A stretch of DNA of 15,807 nt from an uncultured Collinsella sp. (GTDB taxonomy: Bacteria > Actinomycetota > Coriobacteriia > Coriobacteriales > Coriobacteriaceae): assembly GCA_905211615.1 (NCBI GenBank), contig CAJMBB010000033.1:1-15807 (forward strand). Direction: 5' to 3'. Made by a program: the position numbers and the translations under genes. Each line of letters starts with the position of its first letter. The first letter of the stretch is position 1. Under the pieces are notes generated by a model that was not told the origin of the DNA, ran no database searches, and saw only the letters and a list, made by a program, of their open reading frames with translations. Of this stretch, positions 6,461 to 13,145 are shown in pieces.

Positions 6461-6837
6461 CGACAGTCAGGGCAGAGACCCTCGAAGATGATGTAGTGCG
6501 ACGTGACGTGCCAGCCGATTTGCTCGGACGCCTTGGCGTCGAGCTGGGCATCGAAGGGGAGCGGTACGTCGATGACGCGGCTGCACGAGGTGCAGATGAT
6601 ATGTGCGTGCGGCTCGATGGTGCGATCGAAGCGACTCCCGCCCGGCGTCTTGATCGAGAGGATTTCTCCGGCATCTGCCAAGAGATTAAGATTGCGGTAG
6701 ACCGTACCGCGGCTGATTTTGTCATCCTGCGCGCGCACGACGTTGTAGATTTCGTCGGCGGTGGGATGGTTATAGCTTTGGCGCACGGCGTCAAGAACCA
6801 GCTTTCGCTGCCTGGTATTCCTTCTTTGCACCGCCAT
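6457..6837 (-). CDS. perR: Fur-family regulator, PerR type
   Basis: The 126-residue protein is a Fur-superfamily repressor with an N-terminal winged helix (RGTVYRNLNLL recognition region, residues 43-53) and a C-terminal metal-binding dimerisation domain. Two CxxC pairs, C82/C85 and C122/C125, form the structural zinc site. Metal-sensing positions match PerR: H24 in HPTADEIY, D71 in RFD, H77 and H79 in PHAH, and aspartate D90 in VIDV, where iron-sensing Fur proteins usually have glutamate. This predicts a peroxide-sensing repressor, which makes sense in an anaerobe. The ATG at 6837 follows a GAGGCGAGG stretch. It is the last gene of a minus-strand series after rnhA, the oxidoreductase and the acylphosphatase, with its own possible promoter and operator. 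Confidence 0.9.
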   Translation of the reverse strand: MAVQRRNTRQRKLVLDAVRQSYNHPTADEIYNVVRAQDDKISRGTVYRNLNLLADAGEILSIKTPGGSRFDRTIEPHAHIICTSCSRVIDVPLPFDAQLDAKASEQIGWHVTSHYIIFEGLCPDCR

Positions 6838-6902
6838 GCGCCTCGCCTCTTTTCTACTAACGGTCGTAGGTAAATGATACCGTATTTAGCACACAATACT
6901 AA
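6838..6902 (-). promoter_or_regulatory. Putative perR promoter and operator
   Basis: Read on the minus strand, TATCAT lies 17 nt after a weak TTAGTA hexamer, a possible promoter. The dyad TTAGnAnnnnnTnCTAA at 6886-6902 overlaps the -35 side and the upstream acylphosphatase stop. Its spacing and AT-rich arms resemble a Fur/PerR box, so self-repression is possible. The match to a consensus is only partial. Confidence 0.3.
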
Positions 6903-7309
6903 TAATGAGGAGTGAAACCGTCTTCATTGGCAAGTGGGGCTCGGACCTGGGCGTCTACGAGGCGAAAACGCGTCCCCATGCGCTCGTAGGAGGCATGAAG
7001 CGCCTCGAGATGAGATAGGATGTTTGCCGGAGCTCCCTGTATCTCCATCTCGACTGAGCCGTCTTCCATGTTACGCACCCAGCCGGTGAGCGCGCGTGCC
7101 TGCGCGAGGTTGGTGTTGGTAAAGCGAAAACCAACGCCTTGGACTTGCCCCGCCCAGCGCAGGAAATAGCGCAGGGGAGTGTCTTGAGTGACCCCGTCGC
7201 TTGCGAGCACAGTAAGCCTGCGGCGCAGCTCGAGCTCGACGTTTGACGGCTTTTGAGGCTCTCGACTGCCGCTGGTGACGCTGGAGAAGAACGTATCGAA
7301 GAAGCCCAT
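6899..7309 (-). CDS. acyP: Acylphosphatase with N-terminal extension
   Basis: Acylphosphatase hydrolyses carboxyl-phosphate bonds such as that of acetyl phosphate. The 90-residue domain occupies residues 47-136 of 136. It has GQVQGVGFRF with the catalytic arginine R62, and GWVRNMEDGSVE with the catalytic asparagine N80. The first 46 residues (MGFFDTFF and a charged stretch) are extra compared with the roughly 90-residue stand-alone enzyme and match no domain I recognise. The ATG at 7309 begins 2 nt after the stop of the oxidoreductase gene with only a weak ribosome site, so translational coupling is likely. Whether the extension adds a partner-binding role is unknown. Confidence 0.9.
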   Translation of the reverse strand: MGFFDTFFSSVTSGSREPQKPSNVELELRRRLTVLASDGVTQDTPLRYFLRWAGQVQGVGFRFTNTNLAQARALTGWVRNMEDGSVEMEIQGAPANILSHLEALHASYERMGTRFRLVDAQVRAPLANEDGFTPHY

Positions 7310-7311
7310 CG

Positions 7312-8418
7312 CTATGCCTGCTTGCCTGCGTCGGCCGGGAAGGTTATGCCGGCCTGCTGGCGCACGGCATCCATGATGCGCAGTGAGACGAGCGTGACAT
7401 CGCGGTAGTGGCCAAGCTCGTGGCGTCCCGCCGGGGTCTCCCAAATCTCTTCCTTGACGTTATCGATGCCGCCGATGGCGGTGATAAAGTCTGTGAGTTC
7501 GTATTCCATGGTGTTGCTCGATTTGGGCAGGTCGAGCACGCGGCCGTTGTCGCCCTGTTCGCGCGGTGCCTCGGTCGCTGAGCCGCGTACGACATCGCCG
7601 CGATAGTCGATGCGGACGTTGCGGGGCGTGGACAGATGGTCGATCTGGATAGTGCCACGCTCGCCTTCGATCTGCGAGGGCAGCAGGTCATTCGTAATTT
7701 TGGAGTGCGCGAGCTCGACGGAGATGCGGCCACCGCCGTAACTGGCGAGGATAGAACCGCAGCCGTCGATGGGGCCGTGCGTGAGCTGTCGCGTGGTGGG
7801 GTCGAGCAGAGTAGCCATGCTCGTAAGGCCGGAGGGCATGCCGAAAATCTCGACCATGGGCTCGACGGTGTAGACGCCAATGTCCATGAGGGAACCCGAT
7901 GCCATATTGCAGTCGAAGATATTGGTGGAGCGTCCCGCGAGAATCTCGTTGTAGCGCGAGGAATACTTGCCAAAGCGCAATGAGGCACGACGAATGGGCG
8001 CAATCTCGCCCAGGGCGTCCTCGATGGCGTGGAAAGCGGGGTCATGGAGCGGGCGCATGGCCTCGAGGGCCACGACACCTGCTGCCTCGGCAGCGCGGAA
8101 GACTTCCAGCGCCTGCGCCTCGGTGGCGCAGAAGGGCTTCTCGACGATGACGTGCTTGCCACCGGCGATGCAGGCAAGGGCCTGCTCGTAGTGAAGTGCG
8201 TTGGGGCTGCCGATATAGACGGCGTCGACGTCGGCAGCGGACGCAAGCTCGTCAAGTGCGGTGAAGTTACGCTCGCCGCCGTGCTTAGCGGTGAAGGCGG
8301 TGCCGCGATCTGCGTCGCGCGAGAGCGTGCCCACAAACGCGGCTTGGTCGTTGGCGTTGACGACCTGGATAAAGTCGTCGGTGATCATGGATGTGCCGAT
8401 GGTCGCGATGCGCAGCAT
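7312..8418 (-). CDS. Gfo/Idh/MocA family NAD(P)-dependent oxidoreductase
   Basis: The 368-residue protein has an N-terminal Rossmann domain (MLRIATIGTSMITDD) and the family's VEKPFCAT motif with the catalytic lysine, followed by the C-terminal substrate domain (YGGGRISVELAHS). Family members oxidise or reduce sugars, inositols or related compounds in the cytosol; the substrate cannot be assigned. The ATG at 8418 is preceded by AGGGGGA with 3 nt spacing, and the Rossmann fold starts at once, so the longer frame to 8721 is rejected. It lies 73 nt downstream of rnhA and 2 nt upstream of the acylphosphatase gene on the same strand. The glycine-rich loop is a weak variant of GxGxxG, which is common in this family. 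Confidence 0.91.
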   Translation of the reverse strand: MLRIATIGTSMITDDFIQVVNANDQAAFVGTLSRDADRGTAFTAKHGGERNFTALDELASAADVDAVYIGSPNALHYEQALACIAGGKHVIVEKPFCATEAQALEVFRAAEAAGVVALEAMRPLHDPAFHAIEDALGEIAPIRRASLRFGKYSSRYNEILAGRSTNIFDCNMASGSLMDIGVYTVEPMVEIFGMPSGLTSMATLLDPTTRQLTHGPIDGCGSILASYGGGRISVELAHSKITNDLLPSQIEGERGTIQIDHLSTPRNVRIDYRGDVVRGSATEAPREQGDNGRVLDLPKSSNTMEYELTDFITAIGGIDNVKEEIWETPAGRHELGHYRDVTLVSLRIMDAVRQQAGITFPADAGKQA

Positions 8419-8491
8419 ACGTCCCCCTTGCGTTGTTTGGTCTACAGGATGAGTGTAGCGCGTGGGGATATAAAGCTGCGCGAAAATGCTA

Positions 8492-8977
8492 TTACAGGTC
8501 GTTCTCGTTAAAGCCGGTGTCGATATCGAGGTTGGCTCCGTCGGCCGCGGTGGTGGCGAGCTCGTCGCAGCGCTCATTGAGCTCATGGCCGGCGTGACCC
8601 TTAACCCAGATGAACTCCACTTTGTGCTTGCTCTTTGCGGTGAGCAGACGCTCCCACAGATCGCGGTTCTTGACAGGCTGCTTGTTGGCGGTCTTCCAGC
8701 CGCGTTTTTTCCATCCGTCAATCCAGTGCTTGTTGAAGGCGTTGACGACGTACTGCGAATCGGAATGGACTTCGACGTCGCAGGGGCGGTTGAGCGCCTC
8801 GAGTGCCACGATGACCGCCATGAGCTCCATGCGGTTGTTGGTGGTCTTGGCGTAGCCGCGCGAAAGCTCGGAGGTGAAGGTCTTGCCGGCGGGGTTGGTG
8901 TATTTGAGCACGGCGCCGTAGCCGCCGCGTCCCGGATTTGATCGGGCCGAGCCGTCGGTATAGATGATGACCTTCAC
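8492..8977 (-). CDS. rnhA: Ribonuclease HI
   Basis: RNase HI cuts the RNA strand of RNA-DNA hybrids, clearing primers and R-loops. The 161-residue protein has the four acidic catalytic residues of the bacterial enzyme: D8 (IYTDGS), E51 (NNRMEL), D73 (HSDSQY) and D138 (NERCDEL), plus the H128 loop (VKGHAGH). The basic handle region around WKKRGWKTANKQP is present, as in E. coli. I chose GTG at 8977 because GAAAGGA lies 5 nt upstream and the fold starts immediately; an out-of-frame ATG overlaps it by 2 nt. A TACAAT -10-like hexamer lies about 40 nt upstream. Confidence 0.96.
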   Translation of the reverse strand: MKVIIYTDGSARSNPGRGGYGAVLKYTNPAGKTFTSELSRGYAKTTNNRMELMAVIVALEALNRPCDVEVHSDSQYVVNAFNKHWIDGWKKRGWKTANKQPVKNRDLWERLLTAKSKHKVEFIWVKGHAGHELNERCDELATTAADGANLDIDTGFNENDL

Positions 8978-9015
8978 ATGGTTCCTTTCGTTGGGTACGT
9001 TTCGTGTGAGTGACC

Positions 9016-9021
9016 ATTGTA
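9016..9021 (-). promoter_or_regulatory. Possible -10 of rnhA
   Basis: TACAAT on the minus strand lies 38 nt before the rnhA start, downstream of the lysR stop at 9041. No good -35 is seen at 16-18 nt, so only the -10 is supported. Confidence 0.33.
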
Positions 9022-9040
9022 GCGCCATGCCCGCCGGGGG

Positions 9041-9979
9041 CTAGCAATCTACGATTTCTACCCCGTCTTCCGACAGTTGGTTGGCATGGATGATGCGGTT
9101 GAGCTCGTCGAGGTATTGCTGCAAGAGGGGAGAGGGCTTGCGGTCGTCATGCATGATGTAGCCCACATGCATCGTCGGGGCGTCTGCCAGGGGGATCGAG
9201 GCCATGCCCCACTGCATTTCGCTGGAGAGTACGCCGGTCGACAGCGCATAGCCGTTCGAGGTGATAAGCAGGTTGGTGAGCGTCCCGCGGTCGGATACGC
9301 GGATATTGCGGTTGCAGGGAATATAGCTAAACGGTTCCTCGGCGTAATAGAAGGAGTTCGAGGTGCCCTGTTCAAAACTATAGCGCGTATAGGGTGTGAG
9401 GTCGGCAAGGGACAGTTGCGGGCGGCGGGCGAGCGGGTGGCGTTCGCTGACGAACACGTGGACTTTCGCATCAAAGAGGGGATGAAAGCTCGCTCGGGCA
9501 TCGGTAAAGGCCTTCTGCAAGACACGGGTATTAAAGTCATCCAGATAGAGGATGCCGATATCGCTGCGAAACGCGCGCACGTCGTCGATAATCTGCGCTG
9601 TGGTGGTCTCGCGCATGATGAACTCGAACTTGCTGTCGCGGCAGCGCTCGACTACGTTGACAAAGGCCTCGACCGAAAAGGCGTAGTGTTGGGCGGAAAT
9701 GGCGAGGCGGGCTTGCGGGGTGCCGCCGTCCTCGTAGCGGGCCTCGAGCATGTCGGCCTGCTCTACGACCTGGCGTGCATAACCCAAAAGCTCGGTGCCG
9801 TCGTTGGTGAGTGCAACACCGCGGCTGGAGCGCGTAAAGATTTCGATATGAAGTTCCTGCTCCAGGCTTTTGACGGCATTGGAGATATTGGACTGCGCCG
9901 TATAGAGGCGCTGGGCTGCGGCGTTGATCGAACCGGACTCTGCCACGGCGATCATAAAGCGAAGCTGCTGGAGGGTCAT
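9041..9979 (-). CDS. LysR-family transcriptional regulator, divergent from metY
   Basis: The 312-residue protein starts with the LysR winged helix-turn-helix (residues 1-60: MTLQQLRFMIAVAESGS, AAAQRLYTAQSNISNAVKSLEQEL), followed by a linker helix and a periplasmic-binding-protein-like effector domain from about residue 90. Family members bind a T-N11-A type site near their own promoter and control the divergent gene according to a small co-inducer. Here the divergent gene is metY, so control of sulfur amino acid synthesis is the natural guess, comparable with CysB-, CysL- or MetR-type regulators, but I cannot assign one. The ATG at 9979 has GAAGGG about 10 nt upstream. Its stop lies 64 nt upstream of the rnhA start on the same strand. 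Confidence 0.92.
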   Translation of the reverse strand: MTLQQLRFMIAVAESGSINAAAQRLYTAQSNISNAVKSLEQELHIEIFTRSSRGVALTNDGTELLGYARQVVEQADMLEARYEDGGTPQARLAISAQHYAFSVEAFVNVVERCRDSKFEFIMRETTTAQIIDDVRAFRSDIGILYLDDFNTRVLQKAFTDARASFHPLFDAKVHVFVSERHPLARRPQLSLADLTPYTRYSFEQGTSNSFYYAEEPFSYIPCNRNIRVSDRGTLTNLLITSNGYALSTGVLSSEMQWGMASIPLADAPTMHVGYIMHDDRKPSPLLQQYLDELNRIIHANQLSEDGVEIVDC

Positions 9980-9995
9980 CGGCGCCCGTCCCTTC

Positions 9996-10026
9996 GATAG
10001 CTATCTATAAAACCGATAACAGGTTA
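9996..10026. promoter_or_regulatory. Candidate LysR binding sites in the lysR-metY gap
   Basis: GATAGCTATC (9996-10005) is a perfect 10-bp palindrome just upstream of the lysR gene. TAAC-AG-GTTA (10017-10026) is a second small dyad. Both lie between the lysR start and the metY promoter, where a LysR protein would be expected to bind. The assignment is positional only. Confidence 0.35.
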
Positions 10027-10040
10027 GCGCTTTTAAGTGA

Positions 10041-10069
10041 TTGACCGAGGGAAACAATGCTCGTACTAT
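10041..10069 (+). promoter_or_regulatory. metY promoter
   Basis: TTGACC (10041-10046) and TACTAT (10064-10069) are separated by exactly 17 nt, a good housekeeping-sigma promoter. A transcript would start near 10076 and give a leader of about 177 nt before metY, containing a small ORF and hairpins. Confidence 0.7.
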
Positions 10070-10122
10070 TCAAAACACACAAAGGCGGTAGGTAATTAAG
10101 CCAACCACGGAACCGGGATGCG

Positions 10123-10246
10123 AAAGGAGGCCCGCATATGAATTGCTTGCCAAGACGAATGCCGGGCTCCTGTTTGCGCCCGTCGGCGTGATCAGGAGAC
10201 AGCGACTTACTTCTCTCTTTTTATTTACTTTTGTTCGATCAAGGAG
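10123..10246 (+). promoter_or_regulatory. metY leader switch with competing anti-Shine-Dalgarno pairings
   Basis: Segment 1 (AGGAGGCCCGCAT, 10125-10137), which holds the leader ORF's Shine-Dalgarno, can pair with segment 2 (10159-10171) through about 12 base pairs with two bulges. The CTCCTG end of segment 2 (10167-10172) can instead pair with CAGGAG (10193-10198), enclosing a 5-bp stem (10176-10180 with 10185-10189). The same CTCCT also matches AGGAG in the Shine-Dalgarno of metY (10242-10246). A T-rich run follows at 10218-10235. The pairings exclude one another, so ribosome movement on the leader ORF could choose between them. The pairings can be read directly; the switch itself is inference. 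Confidence 0.5.
10138..10191 (+). CDS. 17-residue leader peptide upstream of metY
   Basis: The small ORF reads MNCLPRRMPGSCLRPSA. Its ATG is preceded at 7 nt by AAAGGAGG, one of the strongest Shine-Dalgarno sites in the window, which argues that it is translated. It contains Cys codons 3 and 12 and an internal Met codon 8, fitting sensing of sulfur amino acids by ribosome stalling. It lies about 62 nt after the predicted transcription start of metY and ends 61 nt before metY. The hairpins it spans would rearrange with ribosome position. I know of no named family for it; conservation upstream of metY in related genomes would be the main test. Confidence 0.55.
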   Translation: MNCLPRRMPGSCLRPSA

Positions 10247-10252
10247 ACCATC

Positions 10253-11563
10253 ATGAGCCAGTTCATTAACAACCCCGAGCACACCTTTGGTTTCGATACC
10301 CTGCAGCTGCACGTTGGCCAGGAGAGCGCCGATCCTGCATCCGACTCCCGTGCCGTGCCTATCTACCAGACCACGAGCTATGTGTTCCGCAACTCCCAGC
10401 ACGCCGCCGACCGCTTTGGTCTTGCCGACGCCGGTAACATCTACGGCCGTCTGACCAACTCCACCCAGGGCGTCTTCGAGGACCGTATCGCCGCCCTCGA
10501 GGGTGGCGTGGCAGGTCTTGCCGTCGCCTCCGGTGCTGCTGCCATCACCTATACCCTGCAGGCTCTTGCCCAGGCCGGTGACCACGTGGTGGCTCAGAAG
10601 ACCATCTACGGTGGCTCCTACAACCTGCTGGAGCATACGCTCTCCCAGTTTGGCGTCGAGACCACGTTTGTCGATGCCCATAACGTGGAAGAGGTCGAGG
10701 GTGCCATCAAGGACAACACCACGGTCATCTATCTCGAGACGCTCGGCAACCCCAACTCCGACATCCCCAACATCGACGCCATCTCCGAGGTCGCCAAGAA
10801 GCACGGTCTGCCGGTTGTCGTCGACAACACCTTCGGCACCCCGTATCTGTTCCGTCCGCTGGAGCATGGTGCCAACATCGTCGTCCACTCCGCAACCAAG
10901 TTCATCGGCGGCCACGGCACCTCGCTGGGCGGTGTGATCGTCGACGGCGGTAACTTCGATTGGAAGGCGAGCGGAAAGTACGCCCAGATCGCTGAGCCCA
11001 ACCCCTCCTACCACGGTGTTTCGTTTGCCGAGGCTGCCGGTCCCGCCGCCTTCGCAACCTATGTCCGCGCTATCCTGCTGCGTGACGAGGGCGCCTGCAT
11101 CAGCCCGTTCAACGCCTGGGTCCTGCTCCAGGGCACCGAGACCCTGTCGCTGCGCGTTGACCGTCATGTCGAGAACACCAAGAAGGTCGTTGAGTTCCTG
11201 GCTGGTGACAGCCACGTCGCCAAGGTGAACCACCCGAGCCTGCCTGAGCACCCCGATCACGAGCTCTATCAGAAGTACTTCCCCCGTGGCGGTGCTTCGA
11301 TCTTTACCTTTGAGATTAAGGGTGGCCAGGAGGCTGCCTGGAAGTTCATCGATCATCTGCAGGTGTTCTCGCTGCTCGCCAACGTGGCCGACGTCAAGTC
11401 ACTCGTCGTACACCCGGCTACCACCACGCACTCCCAGCTCTCTGCCGAGGAGCTCGCCGAGCAGAACATCACGCCCTCCACGATCCGTCTTTCCATCGGT
11501 ACCGAGAACGCCGAGGATATCATTTGGGATTTGAAGCAGGCCTTCGCCGCGCTGGACGAGTAA
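10253..11563 (+). CDS. metY: O-acetylhomoserine sulfhydrylase
   Basis: The 436-residue PLP enzyme of the Cys/Met metabolism family most likely makes homocysteine from O-acetylhomoserine and sulfide in methionine synthesis. Length and motifs fit MetY: TLQLHVGQ at the N-terminus, the YGRLTNST substrate loop, VVVDNTF with the PLP-contacting D191, and SATKFIGGHG with the Schiff-base lysine K216. The C-terminal VADVKSLVVHPATTTH motif is also typical. AAGGAG (10241-10246) lies 6 nt before the ATG. Codon use is strongly biased to C-ending codons, unlike its neighbours, which suggests high expression. Control is probably both transcriptional (divergent LysR) and through the long leader. A strong terminator follows. 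A cystathionine gamma-synthase activity is less likely given the length. Confidence 0.95.
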   Translation: MSQFINNPEHTFGFDTLQLHVGQESADPASDSRAVPIYQTTSYVFRNSQHAADRFGLADAGNIYGRLTNSTQGVFEDRIAALEGGVAGLAVASGAAAITYTLQALAQAGDHVVAQKTIYGGSYNLLEHTLSQFGVETTFVDAHNVEEVEGAIKDNTTVIYLETLGNPNSDIPNIDAISEVAKKHGLPVVVDNTFGTPYLFRPLEHGANIVVHSATKFIGGHGTSLGGVIVDGGNFDWKASGKYAQIAEPNPSYHGVSFAEAAGPAAFATYVRAILLRDEGACISPFNAWVLLQGTETLSLRVDRHVENTKKVVEFLAGDSHVAKVNHPSLPEHPDHELYQKYFPRGGASIFTFEIKGGQEAAWKFIDHLQVFSLLANVADVKSLVVHPATTTHSQLSAEELAEQNITPSTIRLSIGTENAEDIIWDLKQAFAALDE

Positions 11564-11623
11564 GGCGACTTGTGCAAGGACCCCTTGCGACTCGATAGGT
11601 ATAACTGCATAAAACGCCTGCTC

Positions 11624-11664
11624 AAGGCGCCTGTGCGCACAATGGTTGCACAGGCGCCTTTTTT
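11624..11664 (+). terminator. Rho-independent terminator after metY
   Basis: AAGGCGCCTGTGC (11624-11636) pairs perfectly with 11648-11660 and is followed by a run of six T. It is the clearest intrinsic terminator in the window, 60 nt after the metY stop. Confidence 0.92.
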
Positions 11665-11875
11665 GCATAGAGAGGGTGCAAAAACAGGGTTTTTGACACG
11701 ATTTATGCATTTGAGTTGTGGAAAACTCCTGTTGAGAGGATGTGAGTTTTACGCAATTGACGTGCGCCTTTTGAGTAAAACCGCAGGTCGCGATTTGCTC
11801 GGGGTACTATGCAGCGCGATCGAATCACACGCAGCCCAAACGCAGCAAAAACGCACTACGGAGGTTTCCAGCTAC
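11665..11875 (+). other. Non-coding leader of the secreted-protein gene
   Basis: No gene is seen here. There is a small AAAAAC-AGG-GTTTTT hairpin (11680-11694), a TTGACA hexamer at 11693-11698 without a convincing -10 at the right distance, a 7-bp dyad GTTTTAC/GTAAAAC (11746-11752 and 11775-11781), and a TACTAT hexamer at 11805-11810 that could be the -10 of the next gene. GGAGG at 11860-11864 serves the ATG at 11876 with a rather long 11-nt spacing. Confidence 0.4.
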
Positions 11876-12650
11876 ATGAGGATCGATTCACGAAAACCGA
11901 AAGCCGCCGCCCTTTCCGCCGCTCTGACCGTGGCACTTTTGGCGGGCGCCGGCGCAACTGATGCCCACGCGGCAACACTATCCGATACGGTTGGATCTAC
12001 GCCGTCCGAGGCGACGCTGGTGCAGCCCGTCGACTACCGCGGCGACGGTTATGGCTCTATGCAGGAGTGGAACGCCTCGATGGGGGCAAAGCGCGATTCC
12101 CTGGAGATGCGCGCTCAGATCATTATGAATATGTATGGCGACTATGCTACCGATGACGAGCGTGCTGTGTTGCAGAACTGCATCGACGGTGCGGGTAGCC
12201 TGTTGACGATGGGGGAGGTCGACGCCAAGTCGACCGAGCTCGACGAGCTTCGCTCCACGCTTGAGGATGCCAAGCGCGAGGCGCTCGAGGCTGCCAGCCG
12301 AAGCCGAGGCCGCTGAGGCCGTTCAGGCTTCGTATTACAACGCCGGCTCCGGCTCGTCTTACACGTCCGCTGCGTATTACGCGAACGGCTCGGGCCTGAC
12401 GCGCTCGAGCGGCGTCAATAACTATAACGGCCGCCGCGAGACTTATTACAGCAGCAACGTGTTGTATCACCACCGCACGGGCGAATGGACGCAGGATTCC
12501 GAGGGCTTTTGGCGCGATTCCGATGGCTACTACGTCGTGGCCGCGGGTGATAAAGCTCAGGGCTCCACGTTTACCGGTTCCAAGGGCGAGTGCAAGGTCT
12601 ATGACTCCGGCTGCGCAGCCGGAACCACCGACTACTACACTGGCTGGTAA
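11876..12650 (+). pseudogene. Secreted protein with GTTDYY-type C-terminal domain, frameshifted
   Basis: The first frame gives a Sec signal peptide (basic start, hydrophobic AALTVALLAGAGA, likely cleavage after A32 in DAHA), then a mostly helical, possibly coiled-coil region to about residue 139. Around 12293-12298 the frame must shift by one base; the frame then continues without a stop from an Ala/Glu-rich stretch through a Tyr/Ser/Gly-rich linker to a C-terminal domain with DGYYVVAAGD and GTTDYYTGW. Removing one base restores a single 257-residue protein. If unshifted, translation ends at 12316 and the C-terminal domain is lost. The C-terminal domain faintly resembles 3D or peptidoglycan-active domains of secreted actinobacterial proteins (weak). 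The break lies in a GCC/GAG-rich repeat prone to slippage or sequencing error. Confidence 0.75.
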
Positions 12651-12679
12651 TTTTTCTGCATCACGGATATTTGGCGGAT

Positions 12680-12719
12680 GGGCGTCTTTACCGAGCTTTA
12701 GGGCAACGTAAGGACGCCC
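12680..12719 (+). terminator. Hairpin after the secreted-protein gene
   Basis: GGGCGTCTTTA (12680-12690) pairs with TAAGGACGCCC (12709-12719) as an 11-bp stem with one G-U pair and an 18-nt loop. No T-run follows, so it is a weak terminator candidate or a structured leader of the next gene. Confidence 0.45.
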
Positions 12720-12797
12720 GTTCTATGTATGCGTTTGAGCTAACAGAGCCCTTACCGTGGCAGTACGCCGCGCATATGGGCGCGGGGCACACTAAGT

Positions 12798-12822
12798 CAC
12801 GAGAAGCAAAGTCTTTCTCGTG
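12798..12822 (+). other. Hairpin abutting the Shine-Dalgarno of the small membrane protein
   Basis: CACGAGAA (12798-12805) pairs with TTCTCGTG (12815-12822) over a 9-nt loop. The last stem base is the first base of the GGAGG ribosome site (12822-12826), so the fold could limit translation. Another small stem, CCGCGC/GCGCGG, lies at 12768-12785. Confidence 0.5.
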
Positions 12823-12836
12823 GAGGAAGTGGTCCC

Positions 12837-13055
12837 ATGAACGCTCGAGATGTCGCTATTGCCGTCGTTGCCCTTTTGATCGGATGTCTTGGTCCGGCGG
12901 TGGCGTTAGCTGCCGGCTTGCAGTCCGCTACGGGCGCCGCTCCTGTGGTTGTGGGCGCCTTGATTGCAGCGGCGCTGCTGGGAAGCGCCGGCGTGCTACT
13001 TTGCCGCGATGACGAGGACGAGGTTCCGGAATCGCAAAATAGGCCTCAGTTTTAG
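12837..13055 (+). CDS. Small two-helix membrane protein, unknown function
   Basis: The 72-residue protein has a hydrophobic segment at about residues 6-27 (AIAVVALLIGCLGPAVALAA) and another at about 36-56 (PVVVGALIAAALLGSAGVLL), followed by a short acidic, polar tail (RDDEDEVPESQN). It probably forms a helical hairpin in the cytoplasmic membrane with the acidic tail on one face. GGAGG at 12822-12826 is 10 nt before the ATG. It stands alone between a structured leader and a terminator hairpin at 13073-13109. I do not recognise a family. Composition and a good ribosome site support a real gene; a chance ORF is not excluded. Confidence 0.62.
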   Translation: MNARDVAIAVVALLIGCLGPAVALAAGLQSATGAAPVVVGALIAAALLGSAGVLLCRDDEDEVPESQNRPQF

Positions 13056-13072
13056 CCTCGAGCCAAATGCAA

Positions 13073-13109
13073 CAGGCCTTCGCGAAGACGGAATCCTCGC
13101 GAAGGCCTG
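13073..13109. terminator. Bidirectional terminator hairpin
   Basis: CAGGCCTTCGCGA (13073-13085) is the perfect reverse complement of 13097-13109 with an 11-nt loop. It sits between the convergent small membrane protein gene and the panE-like gene. Neither side has a clean T-run; the minus side continues TTGCATTT. Confidence 0.75.
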
Positions 13110-13145
13110 CCTGCTTGTATTGCGCGCGTCGCGATGCGGCCGAGG

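Noticed and set aside
8419..8721. Longer N-terminus of the Gfo/Idh protein reaching into rnhA
   Set aside because: The extra part is the out-of-frame shadow of rnhA; the Rossmann fold starts at 8418 with a good ribosome site.
9077..10000. Open frame on the + strand opposite the LysR gene
   Set aside because: The LysR frame is clearly the real one, with an intact helix-turn-helix; the opposite frame is low-complexity and matches nothing.
10076..10252. SAM riboswitch or T-box in the metY leader
   Set aside because: I looked for the conserved SAM-I/SAM-IV core and the T-box AGGGTGGNACCGCG sequence and saw neither.
10070..11356. Long open frame (428 codons) on the minus strand opposite metY
   Set aside because: It is the antisense shadow of a strongly codon-biased gene; it shows no domain and no ribosome site.
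12293..12298. Programmed ribosomal frameshift in the secreted protein
   Set aside because: No slippery heptamer or downstream pseudoknot is evident; slippage in the DNA or a sequencing error is simpler.
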